Below the pieces are notes generated by a model. It searched no databases, was not told the DNA's origin, and saw only the letters and a program-made list of their open reading frames with translations. Below, piece after piece: positions 24,546-64,000 of a stretch of 64,000 nt of DNA. The position numbers and the translations under genes were made by a program. Position 1 is the first letter of the stretch, and each line of letters begins with the position of its first letter. Source of the DNA: Chaunax sp. Z400 (Eukaryota; Chordata; Actinopteri; Lophiiformes; Chaunacidae); assembly GCA_037577475.1 (NCBI GenBank), contig CM075192.1, positions 6,956,408-7,020,407 of the forward strand. The letters run 5' to 3'.

Positions 24546-26793
24546 GTTGTTATTCTAGCAGTTATTATAAATACTACAAGGTGCAATCTCTCAAACTGCA
24601 AGCTCCATAAATGACAAACGTGGTGGTGGAGAATAACTCCAGATCCAGGCTAATCAGACAGATAGTCAGACAACTACAGTCTTATTGTTGCTATCTCTGC
24701 TACACAAAAATAAACCTCCAAACACCACCGCCAGATTAGAGAATCAAACCTGGTACTTCGACTAAGCCTAGCTTTAAACAGGGCCGGTATCTGGCGCTGT
24801 TAGCCTAGCTGGCTTCGCTGTACTCTTATGGCAACAGCCGCCGAGCCTGCCTGTCTTTTGGCCAGCAGTGTGTGTGGGCCTTGCCTCCAGCTCGCTGCCT
24901 GAGCCCACTCTAGATCCATATACTGAATTATTGATAGACCTGTGGTCACACAGTGTTAGGGAGAGGGAGGCAGAGGAAGAAAGTGATAGAAAACCAGGAG
25001 GGGAAACTACGCTGAGAAGGAGAAGTAGGTGCACTCAGAGAAGGCAGGCTGCCGACCAGGAAGAGGGACAGCAAGGGAGAATGGGGATGAGTGAGAGAGA
25101 GAGAGAAGAGGGGAGAGAAACAGGATCCTTTCTCACTGAACTCAACACGGATCAGCAACACCAGATACTTTTATTTATTCAGATGCTGCTGTGCATGTGA
25201 ACAAGAGCCTCTCTCTGCATCAGGAGCACAGTGCAGCCTGCTGGCTCTACCTCCAACACCCAGCTGGACTCTTCCATGATAACCATGAGAGACAAACAAA
25301 ATGCCAAGGAACAGAGGAGGGAGAGGGCTGTTGCCCCGGGAGAGAGGGGATTTGTCATAGTGGGAGATTCTGTTCCATAATCTATCTCCTAGATTTTAGA
25401 ATGGGATTAAAGTTGGTAGGACAACGTGAGAGAGATCTAGAGGCTAACAGAAGATGCTGGGCCTCCTATGAGCATTAGATCATGTGGAAATAGTGTATCA
25501 CCAAGCAATATAGCTATAGTGTTAACTGTGTCACCACAGATGTGACTCTGTTGGATTATGCTTCTCAGAGTTGTGTGATGTGGGCTCATGACACAGCATC
25601 CATGTTGGAGGCATCTCTCTGCAATGCTTGGAAACCTCAGGCCTGGGTAACCAGCCTTGCACTGTAAAAGCCTGTAGATGCAGCATTTACCATATGTCAG
25701 GTATTCCTATTTGATTTGTTCCAGTCTACAGGCGTAAAAGTGGTAAAAAAAAAATGAAACCATATGAGATTAAAATAGTCATTTTAAAGGGACTTGCCAC
25801 TGATTTTACATGTATAATGTGGCTCTAAAGGACTTCATCAAATCTGAGAAATGTGTTCCAGTGACATCACTTTGCTTGGACATCACACATTTTAGCAAAA
25901 CGTTTCGCAGCATTAAGTCTTCAAACAGTAACATTCTTATTTCATCCAGAGATGTAACAGAACATTTTTTTAAAATGTCCACAAAAATTGAGAAACGTGT
26001 AAATACAAAAGCATCTGCTAAGTAAAAGGAGTCAAAGCAGAATAAATTGAAAATGTTATAATACAAATTATACATTGTCAACCAAGATCAGTGTAAAATA
26101 GAGAGTTACATCTATGTTTACAAGTATAAATGAAAGATTATAACATGCAGTAACTTCCACATGTAGGACATACCTTGTATAAGGTATTGATCCATAAGAT
26201 TTTTTTGTTTACCTGTTTTTTTATCCCCTAGAGAGACATCAAACCTTTTAATACCCAGAAAACATAAGGCAGAGACATTATGAGAGAAGAAGTCATGGAT
26301 CAGAATTTAATCAACATCTCACAACATAACATATTGCACTGAATGGAAAATAATTGCTGATGTCTGAAATCTGGGAAAATGCAGTGAAACATCTGAAACA
26401 TTATAGTATGCTTTAATTATGGGTTTCAGTAAAGTGAAGGAAATGTGATTTGCAGTAAATTGGCTGAAATAAATGCCTTTCAATAACAGGACGATAAGTA
26501 TCAGTGGTTTTGTAATGTGTTGCACATTAAGTCTGGAATATCTCTCTTCAGATTTTGCCTTTTCATGAGATTATAGCAAAAAGGTGGAAGCTTTACTGTC
26601 AGTGTTCCTGAACCATGTTATGTCGGTATTCATGTTTAGTGAAGAAATGTAAATGATGTCCTAACTGTTGCCTACATTGATTTTTATTGTTGCTGATGAA
26701 CTAATCCTTGCATGTCTTTGCTGTGGCTGCAGTCGATGCAGTCTTCCAGAGGCTCTCCCTCCCTGTGGCTGAGAAAGCAGCAGCAGCAGCAGC

Positions 26794-55941
<29,148 letters not shown>

Positions 55942-56198
55942 AACCACCAGGAGGACGACGGGCTGCAGCACCACTCTGACTGACGGACAGACAGATGGAG
56001 GATGAGAGTGTTGGTGGAGCCACAGCTATTTCAGACTTGTTTTTGGACATATATCAGACACACAAACACAAACACAAACACACTCACCGGCCAGCCTGGA
56101 GGCTGCTTCTCTCCAGAGGGAGAACTGGAGAGGGGAAGCTCAACCAGTCCTGCTTTCTTTCCCTCTCTGTCTTTACTCCTGTGTCCTGCTCACTCCGC

Positions 56199-56199
<1 letters not shown>

Positions 56200-56279
<80 letters not shown>

Positions 56280-56290
56280 TGTGAGTGTGA
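56200..56290. repeat. (TG)n microsatellite in usp2 3' UTR
   Basis: About 90 bp, ending in AGTG units. It is the counterpart of the tract following the intronic duplicate. Confidence 0.97.
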
Positions 56291-57132
56291 GGCTGACACT
56301 GGGCAATAATCCCGTCTGACCAACCAAGACTCCGTCTCCCTCTATGCACTGCAGGCAGAACTCTCATCCTGATCACTTCTTTTCTTCAACTCTTGATCTT
56401 CTTGTTTGCCTCAAACCATTTAAACTGACTTGTTACAACTTATTTCTGCTTTGAAAACATGTTATTTTGGGGTTTTCATCATCATCATCGTCACCTTTGG
56501 ACTATGGATAAATTATGTGTCTGTTTTGGACCGGTCATGGTTACTAGGAGCTTACCGCCCACCGGCCTGCTTGGCTTTCATGGCTTTCCCCTCCACTGCA
56601 CTACAACACTCCCACATCTCTGTTGGCATCGCCTTCACCTCCTGTCTTTGTCTGAAAGTGGTTGGGAGGCCGGTGGCACTGTGAGCTTTACTTGTTCCAG
56701 AGGACAAGCCTCAAAGGTGTTTTATTTCATTAGTTTCTCCAGCGTGTGGCTGCTACTGATGTTTTCAAAGTGCTGTGAAAGGATGAATGGACAGTCCAGT
56801 ACAGATCTATGAAGCATTCAAAATGTAAACGGTAATATTGTTAACTATCCTCATCGTCAAGCATGAGGTCTTTTCTTCCTCTCTTGTTTCATGCCATTGA
56901 ACAACACGGAACGAATGTTTTAAAGAAGAAAACAAATTATATCTGTATATTTTTATATCCTGATGCAATATAGAGAATGTACTATTCAATGGTGCTGAAA
57001 ATGACCCGTAACTGTTTTCAGTTGGCTTATTTCCCAGGTTTCAAGAGAGAAACAAAAGTTATTATTTGTGCTTACAGGTGAAAATGTGATGAGTCACACT
57101 TTTTTAACAGTGGCAGTCAAACACATGAGTGT

Positions 57133-57475
57133 GTGTAGGTCCTGGGTTCAAATCTCACTGTGGACCTGGACTTATCTGTGTGGAGTTTGCATGTTCTCCA
57201 TGTTCCCCCCGTGTCTGCGTGGGTTCCCTCCGGGTTCTCCGGCTTCCTCCCACCAACAAAAACATGTAATATTGATGAATTGGTGATTCTAAATTGACCT
57301 GAGGTGTGAATGTGAGTGTGAATGGTTGTTTGTCTTTCTATGTGACCCTGTGATGAACTGGCGACTTGTCCAGGGTGAACCCTGCCTCACGCCCAAAGTC
57401 AGCTGGGATAGGCTCCAGCCCCCGCGACCCGACAAAGGATAAGCGGTTACAGAAAATGAATGAATGAATATATAT
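57133..57475 (+). mobile_element. tRNA-derived SINE-like copy 5 (plus), in usp2 3' UTR region
   Basis: It starts near ggtcctgggttcaaatctc (B-box region), carries the shared body and ends gaaaatgaatgaatgaa followed by (TA)n. The 5' head is truncated. Confidence 0.8.
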
Positions 57476-57512
57476 ATATATATACATATGTATATATATA
57501 TATATGTATATA

Positions 57513-57549
<37 letters not shown>

Positions 57550-57550
57550 G
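57469..57550. repeat. (TA)n microsatellite at SINE tail
   Basis: TA repeats with CATATG/TGTATA interruptions, directly following SINE copy 5. Confidence 0.95.
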
Positions 57551-57556
57551 AATAAA
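57551..57556 (+). terminator. usp2: Candidate usp2 polyadenylation signal AATAAA
   Basis: First AATAAA seen by eye after the stop at 55941. It lies just past the SINE tail and (TA)n run, and T/GT-rich sequence (gtggtttgtattgagttgttgtc) follows within 20-45 nt. Confidence 0.4.
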
Positions 57557-57575
57557 AGTTAACGAAACAAGTGGT

Positions 57576-60500
57576 TTGTATTGAGTTGTTGTCTTTCTTT
57601 AATTTCTATGATGGAAAATATGCACTGTATAGAACAGGGCTGCCCACCATAAACTTTGATTAGCCCACCAGATGAATAGAAAATATAATATAATATAGTT
57701 GAAAAATATAATCAAAATCACCGTTTATGCTGTTTTGTTTTTGTGTGGTAAAAACGTTTAATCTTTTATTATGTAGGATCCTCGATTATTAATTGATTTC
57801 GTAAATGTGAACTTGGGACCCTCGTATCATTTACAGTAGAGTGGATGTTTGCTTTTGGCCCACCGCTATGTTTTATTGTTCTCTAAAAGAACAATAAAAC
57901 ATCTGATGTATAAAGCATGATTTGCTCAGGGTGGATAAAAAATGGTGGATAAAGATGTCAGGAAAGAAGTCTGGTGATTGTAAACAAAACCAAACGGACA
58001 TAAACTAGACTGGAATATACAAGCTACATCTGAGGGATAAACATGATTAACAGGAGTTTTACTTCTTTGTGATTCTAAATAGTATTCATGTAAATGAAAA
58101 TAACTAGTTGAACGGGTCACAACTAGCAGAAATTAGCAACATATACAAATAGACACAGCTTCATGTTTAAAGGGTTGAGAGCCCTGACAGACAGGAGCTC
58201 AGGCTGGACCTGTCTGTGTGGTCAGTGGCCCGGAGCAGCTGATGAGACGAGGACTGAGCTCTGCAGTGGTGACCAGTGGGGAGGTGAGAAACAGCAGGTC
58301 TGCAACGATGAAGGCAAATATTTTCATCTTCAGACTGGAGACTGCACAATGGAAATAAAGCAGAGCATTAGGAATCTGGAACACATTAACACAGATGGAG
58401 GATACTTTTGTTGCATCATGGGAAATGTAGGATCTAGTGTTTCTGGAGCTTGACTTACTAAATTAAAGTCATGACATTACTTCCTCTGCTGCATTGATCT
58501 GTATATCTCTTCCTTGAAAATCTGCATTTTATTTCATATGGTTCGTTTTTCCGTCTTACTACAATTTAGCATTTCAAACTGTTTTTAGTGCAGTTTCCAG
58601 CTGCCTTTGTAACACCTTACTGCTATAAACACATACAATACAAAAGGAACAAAATACTTTGACAGATAAATAAAAGGTAAAGATATATGGAGGATGAGAT
58701 ATCTCCCTTTTTCCATTCCATTGCAGCTGAACAAGGAAAACTTGCTCAGGGAAACACAAAGAAATAATTTTGTGATAAAAAAAAAAGACTTTGGGAGATT
58801 AAATTTCATTACATTACTGTAGTGATGAAAGAATGACCAGAGCAGGTGGATGGAGCAGGGCACATCGACATCGACACTGCAGCTGTGTGGAAGATTATTA
58901 TTCTGAAGCTCGATCGACGTTGTTGTGTAACCAAAGGGCCAAAGCAACAAAAGTTTATTGTTTTAGGGTAAAAGTGTTGTTGTGTAAAAGGCCCTGTAGT
59001 TTCCTGCTGTTATTGTCTGGGGCTGTCAACTGAGATATCAGCTGTTCTCATCAGCCTACTGCTGTTTTATTAAATATGATTCTCTACCTTTGACAGATTC
59101 ATCATTTCATCACCTCATCAGTCTCAGCAGCGTCATCAGCCGCCACCGTTTATCTTGGGGATTCATCTTGCTGCTGCTCAGGACAGATGCCCTTCAATCT
59201 CAGTCTCCCTGAAGAGTCAAAGCACCAAAGACTTTCTGACAGACCAATTATCACTTATCATCTGATGTAACATACAATCATCTTTGCTTCATTCACTTTT
59301 TCCCCCTGATAGAACCATTTATCAGTCGATGTGTCAAGTGTGTGTGTCATTTGGCAGCCAATTTCTGTGTCATGAAACTGACCTCCTGAAGCGAGTACAG
59401 TCCCTTTAGTGATATCCTGTGTAGAGACAGCTCAACCTCTCATCAGTTTAACACACACCATTTTCTTTTGATGGATTACTCAGTAATCTTTGTGTAAGTG
59501 TGGTGGCCTGGCCTACTTACTCCTGCTCCGTTATCCATACGTGGCCTATTTCTGTGGTCCAGTCTCATAATGTGATCTGATGTCACGAAAGGGTCGAGCA
59601 ACCAAGAACATTTCTATAGGATGGACACCCTGGAGGCTCCCACATCATACAAAGGACTGACACATCTGTAAAGAAACCTGATCCACATGCGGCGAAACAT
59701 CCACTCGACATGATGAGCTGCTGTTCAGGAAGGAACATCCATTGTATCATCACTTCACTTGGTGACACATAAGCTGCAAAATAGGAAATAGCAGTGCTTC
59801 ATATTACACACTTTAATAAATTTAGTAAAATAAATAGTGCGATATTTATACCAGTAAGCAAGATTGTTGTATTTCTTTCTTTCGTGCACGTCTAAACCCA
59901 AAAGCTTCATGGTGTAATTTTAATTTTTTCTCTTCACTGGTGGGAGTGATTTAAATAAGCATGTTGGGGGAAAAGAGCATTTAATAACAGGAAAACCAGG
60001 CAATTTTTTTTTACTGCATTCATCCCACAGTGGGAAATTCTTTCTCTGCATTTGATCCATCCCTGAGGAGCAGTGGGCTGCCTTTACATTACGGCGCCCG
60101 GGGAGCTAATTGGGGTTCAGTATCTTTGCTCAAGGAGGGCTATCTTGCTCTTGTAGGGGCTGGGGATGGAACCGCCGACCTCTCGTTGTGTGAGCGACCG
60201 CTCTACCTCCTGAGCCACAGCTGCCCAGCATTTCATTTCACAGCATTTCATCAAAGTCCGCTGACATTTTCAGATATCACACATGGTCATACAACCTTCT
60301 CCACATCTCTCCGGTGGAGGTAATGACAGAGGCTGGACAACTTAATGGATAAACCACACAACGTATTTAATCTGTTGGTATTCTGTTACAGTACAAATGG
60401 GAACAAGAAGAGGCAATGAAATACATACATACTGTATGAAAACTGAGCAGCATAGTACAGTACCTTCAATGTAAAGCAACAAGCATTTCAAAGGCACTTA

Positions 60501-62345
60501 TTCAATCCATATTATTCAAACAAAATATTTATATACTTCCTCAATACACACTTACAACATGACAACCTATAAACACTTCTGCATTAACAATAAACAGTGC
60601 AACATATCTTTGTGTTCTTATTTTGCAGTAATATCACAACCAATATTAAAAGGGAATGATTAATAGTTTTTAAAAACACGGCACGCTGAAAATGAGCCAA
60701 AGGTAATGTGCTCCACCAAAAAGTCCAAATTATATTATACATGATTATGAATGTGTTTGACTTTGAACTTTATTGAAATACTGGAGGACAGAAACCACTA
60801 AATCTCTTTTCTTGCTACAGCAGTGCTTCCCTCCAGAGACATGAGATATTTTAAGTCCTGTGAATATTTTCAATAATACACAAAACGTTTGAAACCATAA
60901 ACAGATTCAGATTACAGACTACAGCAATGCTTTGAGGACTGATCATTCTCTACATGTTTATTATTAAAAAAACTTCACCAATACTACGTTTTTTAAAGGT
61001 AAAAGAGTGGAAAGGAAAAGAACAGACTTCATCTTCTGTTATTAAATGATTGGTTCAATACATTTGAATTTCTCTCATTTCTGCCTTAAAGGGTTTCATT
61101 AAGTCATTATCTAATACTTGAGCCCAGGTCTGTAGGACCACTTAGAGTGGAGTTACCACTCAAAAGTGGCCCAGGCTCTTGTTTTAACCTGGCAGTGATG
61201 TGGGACGGGTACTATTGCTTCCTGACCTTCTGACACCGAATTTACCTTGATTAAGGATACATTTGTCTCTCAAGGCTTTATGTCAGACTGAAATGAAGAT
61301 ATGGAAAATAAATATGAATGATTAATTCCAGAGTAAGCTCCAGCATCATTTTTGACTTGCTCTTCTTCTACTGCAAAATAACTGATTTTTCACAAATGAA
61401 CTGGTGCGATCATAGTGCCATGCTAACAAAACATGGCTAATGAGCTTCTTAATCGTGCACTTCCCTTTTGATAATCGTAGCAGAGGTGTCCCTTTGGTGT
61501 TTTCACTCTTCCAAACAAGCTAACTTTCAACATTCAGTGTTCCAGCTTTAAACTTCGGAATTAAAACATTATTAAACAGAGAGTCCTTTCATTTTCATCC
61601 TTTCATTGACTAATTGCACACAGCAGCAGGCCTATTCAGATGCTACAACATAATTCACCTTCTATTTAACCAACACCTCTGACCAGTTTTCCTCCCATTC
61701 ATTCCTCATTAGCCCAGGACATTCAATCAGAGTATATCATCTTATTTTACAACATTATCTCATATACAATACAATGAGTTTGTTATTTTATTCAAAGTCA
61801 ATTTAAATTTGGTGCTTTCACATCTGGAAGTTCAAACAATAATGCCTGAGCCAAGTTTCATGTTTTTGCTACATGGTTTACATTTGATGTGGTTGGTTTT
61901 TGCTTCCACACTACAGTCATGTATGTTCCATCGCTATCGTTGTTGGGATGAACTGAGAAAAGAATGAATGGATTAATTGTTTTAGCAATATAATAATATT
62001 ATGCCCTTGTGTGAACTGTGCCATCAGTGATAGGTGAGGAGGCGAGGACTTCAAACAATCCCACCAAAGCAACTCAAGTTTTGGGATGACTGAAAGAACT
62101 GAAATCCAAAAACTGAAAGGTCCGAAGATCCAGAAAAAGTTTTAGGTGTGAAAGCACCCTAATTTTCAGCTGCATGATAATTGCTCATAGTTTCTGCTTT
62201 CCGTGACTTCAGTCACACACTGCATTGTGGTTAACATGTGTACAGCAAATGTGCCCCCAGAGACCAGTCTTAGAAGGCATACTCCAGCCTCAGTTAGAGA
62301 GGTCAGAGGGGGCGTGTAACAGCATGAATACAAGAAATACAGTAA
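57576..62345. other. Convergent intergenic region between usp2 and the SKICH gene
   Basis: Besides the second-family SINE (60010-60232) I see no coding sequence. The open frame 58163-58453 lacks family features. Part of 60.3-62.3 kb is likely the 3' UTR of the minus-strand gene; a minus-strand AATAAA lies at about 60767-60772 (tttatt on plus). Confidence 0.45.
60010..60232 (-). mobile_element. Second tRNA-derived SINE family copy (minus)
   Basis: Read on the minus strand, it begins with a tRNA-like head: A box TGGCTCAGGAGG (60206-60217) and B box GGTTCCATCCC (60163-60173). The body holds cggcgcc-type and ctgctcctcagggatgga words and ends near tttcccactgtgggatgaat. It is a different family from the five copies above. 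Confidence 0.75.
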
Positions 62346-62498
62346 TTAAAAGCCTTGAGGTTCAGGTGATTCAGGCCCAAACAGACTCACATCTACATCA
62401 TACCACAACTGTGAGTCTTCACTTGCTACATCTTTGTCAAGTTCACCGATCTTCTCAGGGACTAAACCTTCCTCGATGGCTACCTTTGATTCGTTGAC
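62346..62498 (-). CDS. inpp5k: SKICH gene terminal exon, 50 codons plus stop
   Basis: The acceptor is gtctctttcag. It encodes VNESKVAIEEGLVPEKIGEL, an acidic tail with LWYDVDVSLFGPE, and ends GF then TAA. Confidence 0.75.
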   Translation of the reverse strand, partial: VNESKVAIEEGLVPEKIGELDKDVASEDSQLWYDVDVSLFGPESPEPQGF

Positions 62499-63097
62499 CT
62501 GAAAGAGACGGGAGCGTCACACTGGTGGTCACATACATGGCCAGTTTCAAGTTGGGATGAAGAAGGAAACTAAATGTCTATTGTTGGTATAGAGCCTGTT
62601 GTTATTACTCACCTTGAATGGCTCACTGATTCCAATGATGCACTGCAGAGCACTGCTGTAGTAGCACAGCACGCACTCTCCTCCCTGCACAGGGATTTCC
62701 TCTTTAGCAACATATACCTACAAAAACAGAGGCACATTTAATCTGCTGCTTTATTCTCACACGTTTTCTCCAGATGTAAAACTGATGCTACCTGTATGAC
62801 TTCTTCATTGAAGGACACTTCATCGTCTTTGACCCACGTGTAGGTGACATAGTCCGACATGCTGGTGAATCCAACCTGGATTTGATGAACATATTGAAGA
62901 TCGTCATACTGAAATATCACACTTAAACTGCAGGTGGTAAATAATGATGCATAGCCGACCTTGTAGACGCCGATCCAGTCCCATGTACTGGATGGGAACG
63001 GCTGCAGCGGCCTGTAGAGAACCATGGCGTCGATGTCTGCACTCCAGTCTCCCTCTGCCTGCAGATGCACCAGTGGACTCTCGTACATCTTCCTCAG
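62346..63097 (-). CDS. inpp5k: 3' part of a SKICH-domain inositol polyphosphate 5-phosphatase, inpp5k-like (last 159 aa)
   Basis: Four minus-strand exons, all phase 0: 63097-62960, 62875-62792, 62717-62613 and 62498-62346, ending in TAA at 62348-62346. They encode a SKICH domain (FPSSTWDWIGVYK, VGFTSMSDYVTYTWVKDDEV, VLCYYSSALQCIIGISEPFK) plus a 50-aa tail. In INPP5K and INPP5J this domain follows the 5-phosphatase catalytic core and mediates membrane targeting. A C-terminal SKICH excludes CALCOCO/TAX1BP1. The short tail favours INPP5K over the longer INPP5J, but this is not certain. The upstream catalytic exons lie outside the window. Splice sites are all GT/AG. Confidence 0.72.
62613..62717 (-). 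CDS. inpp5k: SKICH gene exon, 35 codons
   Basis: It encodes VYVAKEEIPVQGGECVLCYY and SSALQCIIGISEPFK. The acceptor is tttttgtag and the donor AAG then gtgagt. It forms the last strands of the SKICH fold. Confidence 0.87.
62792..62875 (-). CDS. inpp5k: SKICH gene exon, 28 codons
   Basis: It encodes VGFTSMSDYVTYTWVKDDEV and SFNEEVIQ. The acceptor is catcaaatccag and the donor CAG then gtagca. Confidence 0.85.
62960..63097 (-). CDS. inpp5k: SKICH gene exon, 46 codons
   Basis: It encodes LRKMYESPLVHLQAEGDWSA and FPSSTWDWIGVYK. The acceptor is tctgtccgtccag and the donor AAG then gtcggc (weak). It forms the first half of the SKICH domain. Confidence 0.8.
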
Positions 63098-63589
63098 CTG
63101 GACGGACAGAGGCAGAAACTTCACATTAGAAATGACCTGGTGAAGTTAAATCTTATACAAATGGCAGATCCTTAGGGAATATTTAAAAAGACAAATCCTG
63201 TGAATAAGACATAGACGTATATCTTTAATGTTGGTCAGTTTATTTTGTCCCTTTGTTCTACAGTATTTACCATAGTTGAAGCCACTGTTTTTCAGTGTAA
63301 TGATTATTCCAACACTTTCAGATTGACCTTCAAATAACCTTCTTCTATTCTGTTGACTTAATGTGAATAAATTAAATACCTGGAGTGTGGTTTAATACAG
63401 GAGACAGAACATATAAGTTACCTATATAATAATTCTAATCTCTCAGAAAATAATCCATAAACCATGCTGTAAAAAAACACACATTTTATTAATATCTTAA
63501 GTGTATGGTGTTGTTGTGCAGATCCATATAATAAATAGGACCTGAAGATGAAAACATGTGTCTGTAAGATCTTGACAGACATGTACAAC

Positions 63590-64000
63590 ATTTCAAATGT
63601 TGAAACAGAAAAATTTAATTTTTCTGAAAATGATTTCCTCATTTAAAATTTGATGCCAGCAACACGTTTCAAAAAGGTAGGACAGGGTCATGTTTACCTT
63701 TGTGTTGCATCGCCTCTTCTTTTAACAACATTGTCAGTGTTTGGGAACTGAGGAGACCGACTGCTGTCATTTTGAAAGTAGAATGTTTTCCATTCTTTCC
63801 TGATTTAGGATTTCAGCTGCTCCAGAGTTCGGGGTCTCCTTTGTTGTATTTTATGTTTCATAATGCTCCAAACATTTTCAATGGGAGACAAGTCAGGACT
63901 GCAGGCAGATCAGTTTAGCACCAGACTCTTTTACTACAGAGCCATGCTGTTGTAATACCTGCAGAATGTGGTTTTGCATTTTCTTGCTGAAACAAGCAAG
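63590..64000 (+). mobile_element. Fish interspersed DNA-element fragment
   Basis: The words gatgccagcaacacgtttca, gggtcatgtttacc, cattctttcctgatttagga, aatgggagacaagtcaggac and gcagaatgtggttttgcat match an interspersed repeat I recognise from fish. The copy continues beyond the window. It shares its terminal words with the remnant at 53575. Confidence 0.65.

Larger units (their letters stand above)
55942..57575 (+). other. usp2: usp2 3' UTR (extent inferred)
   Basis: Downstream of the stop are the segment duplicated in the intron (55941-56200), a (TG)n tract (56200-56290), ~840 bp without obvious repeats, then a SINE and a (TA)n tract. The first canonical AATAAA I find is at 57551-57556, so the UTR probably runs about 1.6 kb unless a noncanonical signal is used. 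Confidence 0.45.

Noticed and set aside
24868..25200. Charged Glu/Arg-rich frame in the usp2 intron
   Set aside because: It arises from purine-rich GAGA sequence; no splice sites or homology.
58163..58453. 96-aa open frame with several Cys, reminiscent of an Ig-like or receptor fragment
   Set aside because: No splice sites in phase, no conserved spacing and no recognised family; probably chance.
62346..63097. CALCOCO1/2 or TAX1BP1 as the SKICH protein
   Set aside because: In those the SKICH domain is N-terminal; here it is followed only by a 50-aa tail and stop.

Overview
This is vertebrate nuclear DNA, almost certainly from a teleost and probably a percomorph. The evidence is short exons with GT/AG introns, very abundant (CA)n/(TG)n microsatellites, tRNA-derived SINEs of the kind scattered through fish genomes, and fossils of hAT-like DNA transposons. 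There are no bacterial genes, operons or CRISPR arrays. Most long open frames are simple repeats read as Cys-Val, Thr-His or similar peptides.

Three genes are supported. (1) tbcel (tubulin cofactor E-like), plus strand, about 1.0-9.7 kb. It has eight coding exons giving 429 aa, with leucine-rich repeats and a ubiquitin-like C-terminus; a strong 5' UTR exon candidate lies at 567-635. (2) usp2 (ubiquitin-specific protease 2), plus strand, about 14.1-57.6 kb. A long form starts in a 261-codon exon at 26794-27576. A short form starts in a separate 52-codon exon at 36860-37015. Both splice to the same eleven catalytic exons (48146-55941), predicting 606 and 397 aa. Every splice phase closes, and the Cys, His and Asn/Asp active-site residues and both zinc CxxC pairs are present. 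(3) The 3' end of a minus-strand SKICH-domain inositol polyphosphate 5-phosphatase gene, best read as inpp5k-like. Four phase-0 exons lie between 63097 and 62346, and it converges on usp2.

The rest is intron and intergenic sequence. tbcel intron 7 holds a dead hAT transposase fragment. The first usp2 intron (14.4-26.7 kb) carries a trinucleotide array, two short DNA-element remnants, and an inverted pair of SINEs. A 16-bp minisatellite (27.8-28.3 kb) and a TATAC-type satellite (34.8-35.5 kb) lie between the long-form exon and the short-form promoter. The intron before the active-site Cys exon contains a second copy of the start of the usp2 3' UTR joined to a ~1 kb (TG)n tract.

No wholly new biological system is evident. 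The most unusual observations are: the usp2 3' UTR segment duplicated into its own intron, with an AATAAA at the junction; a (CA)n tract 6 nt inside a weak usp2 donor; a possible 33-nt cassette or terminal exon at 28392; and a perfect PAR-bZIP D-box upstream of the short usp2 form. Splice sites were assigned by eye from reading-frame continuity and recalled resemblance to the human proteins. No search or alignment was run.
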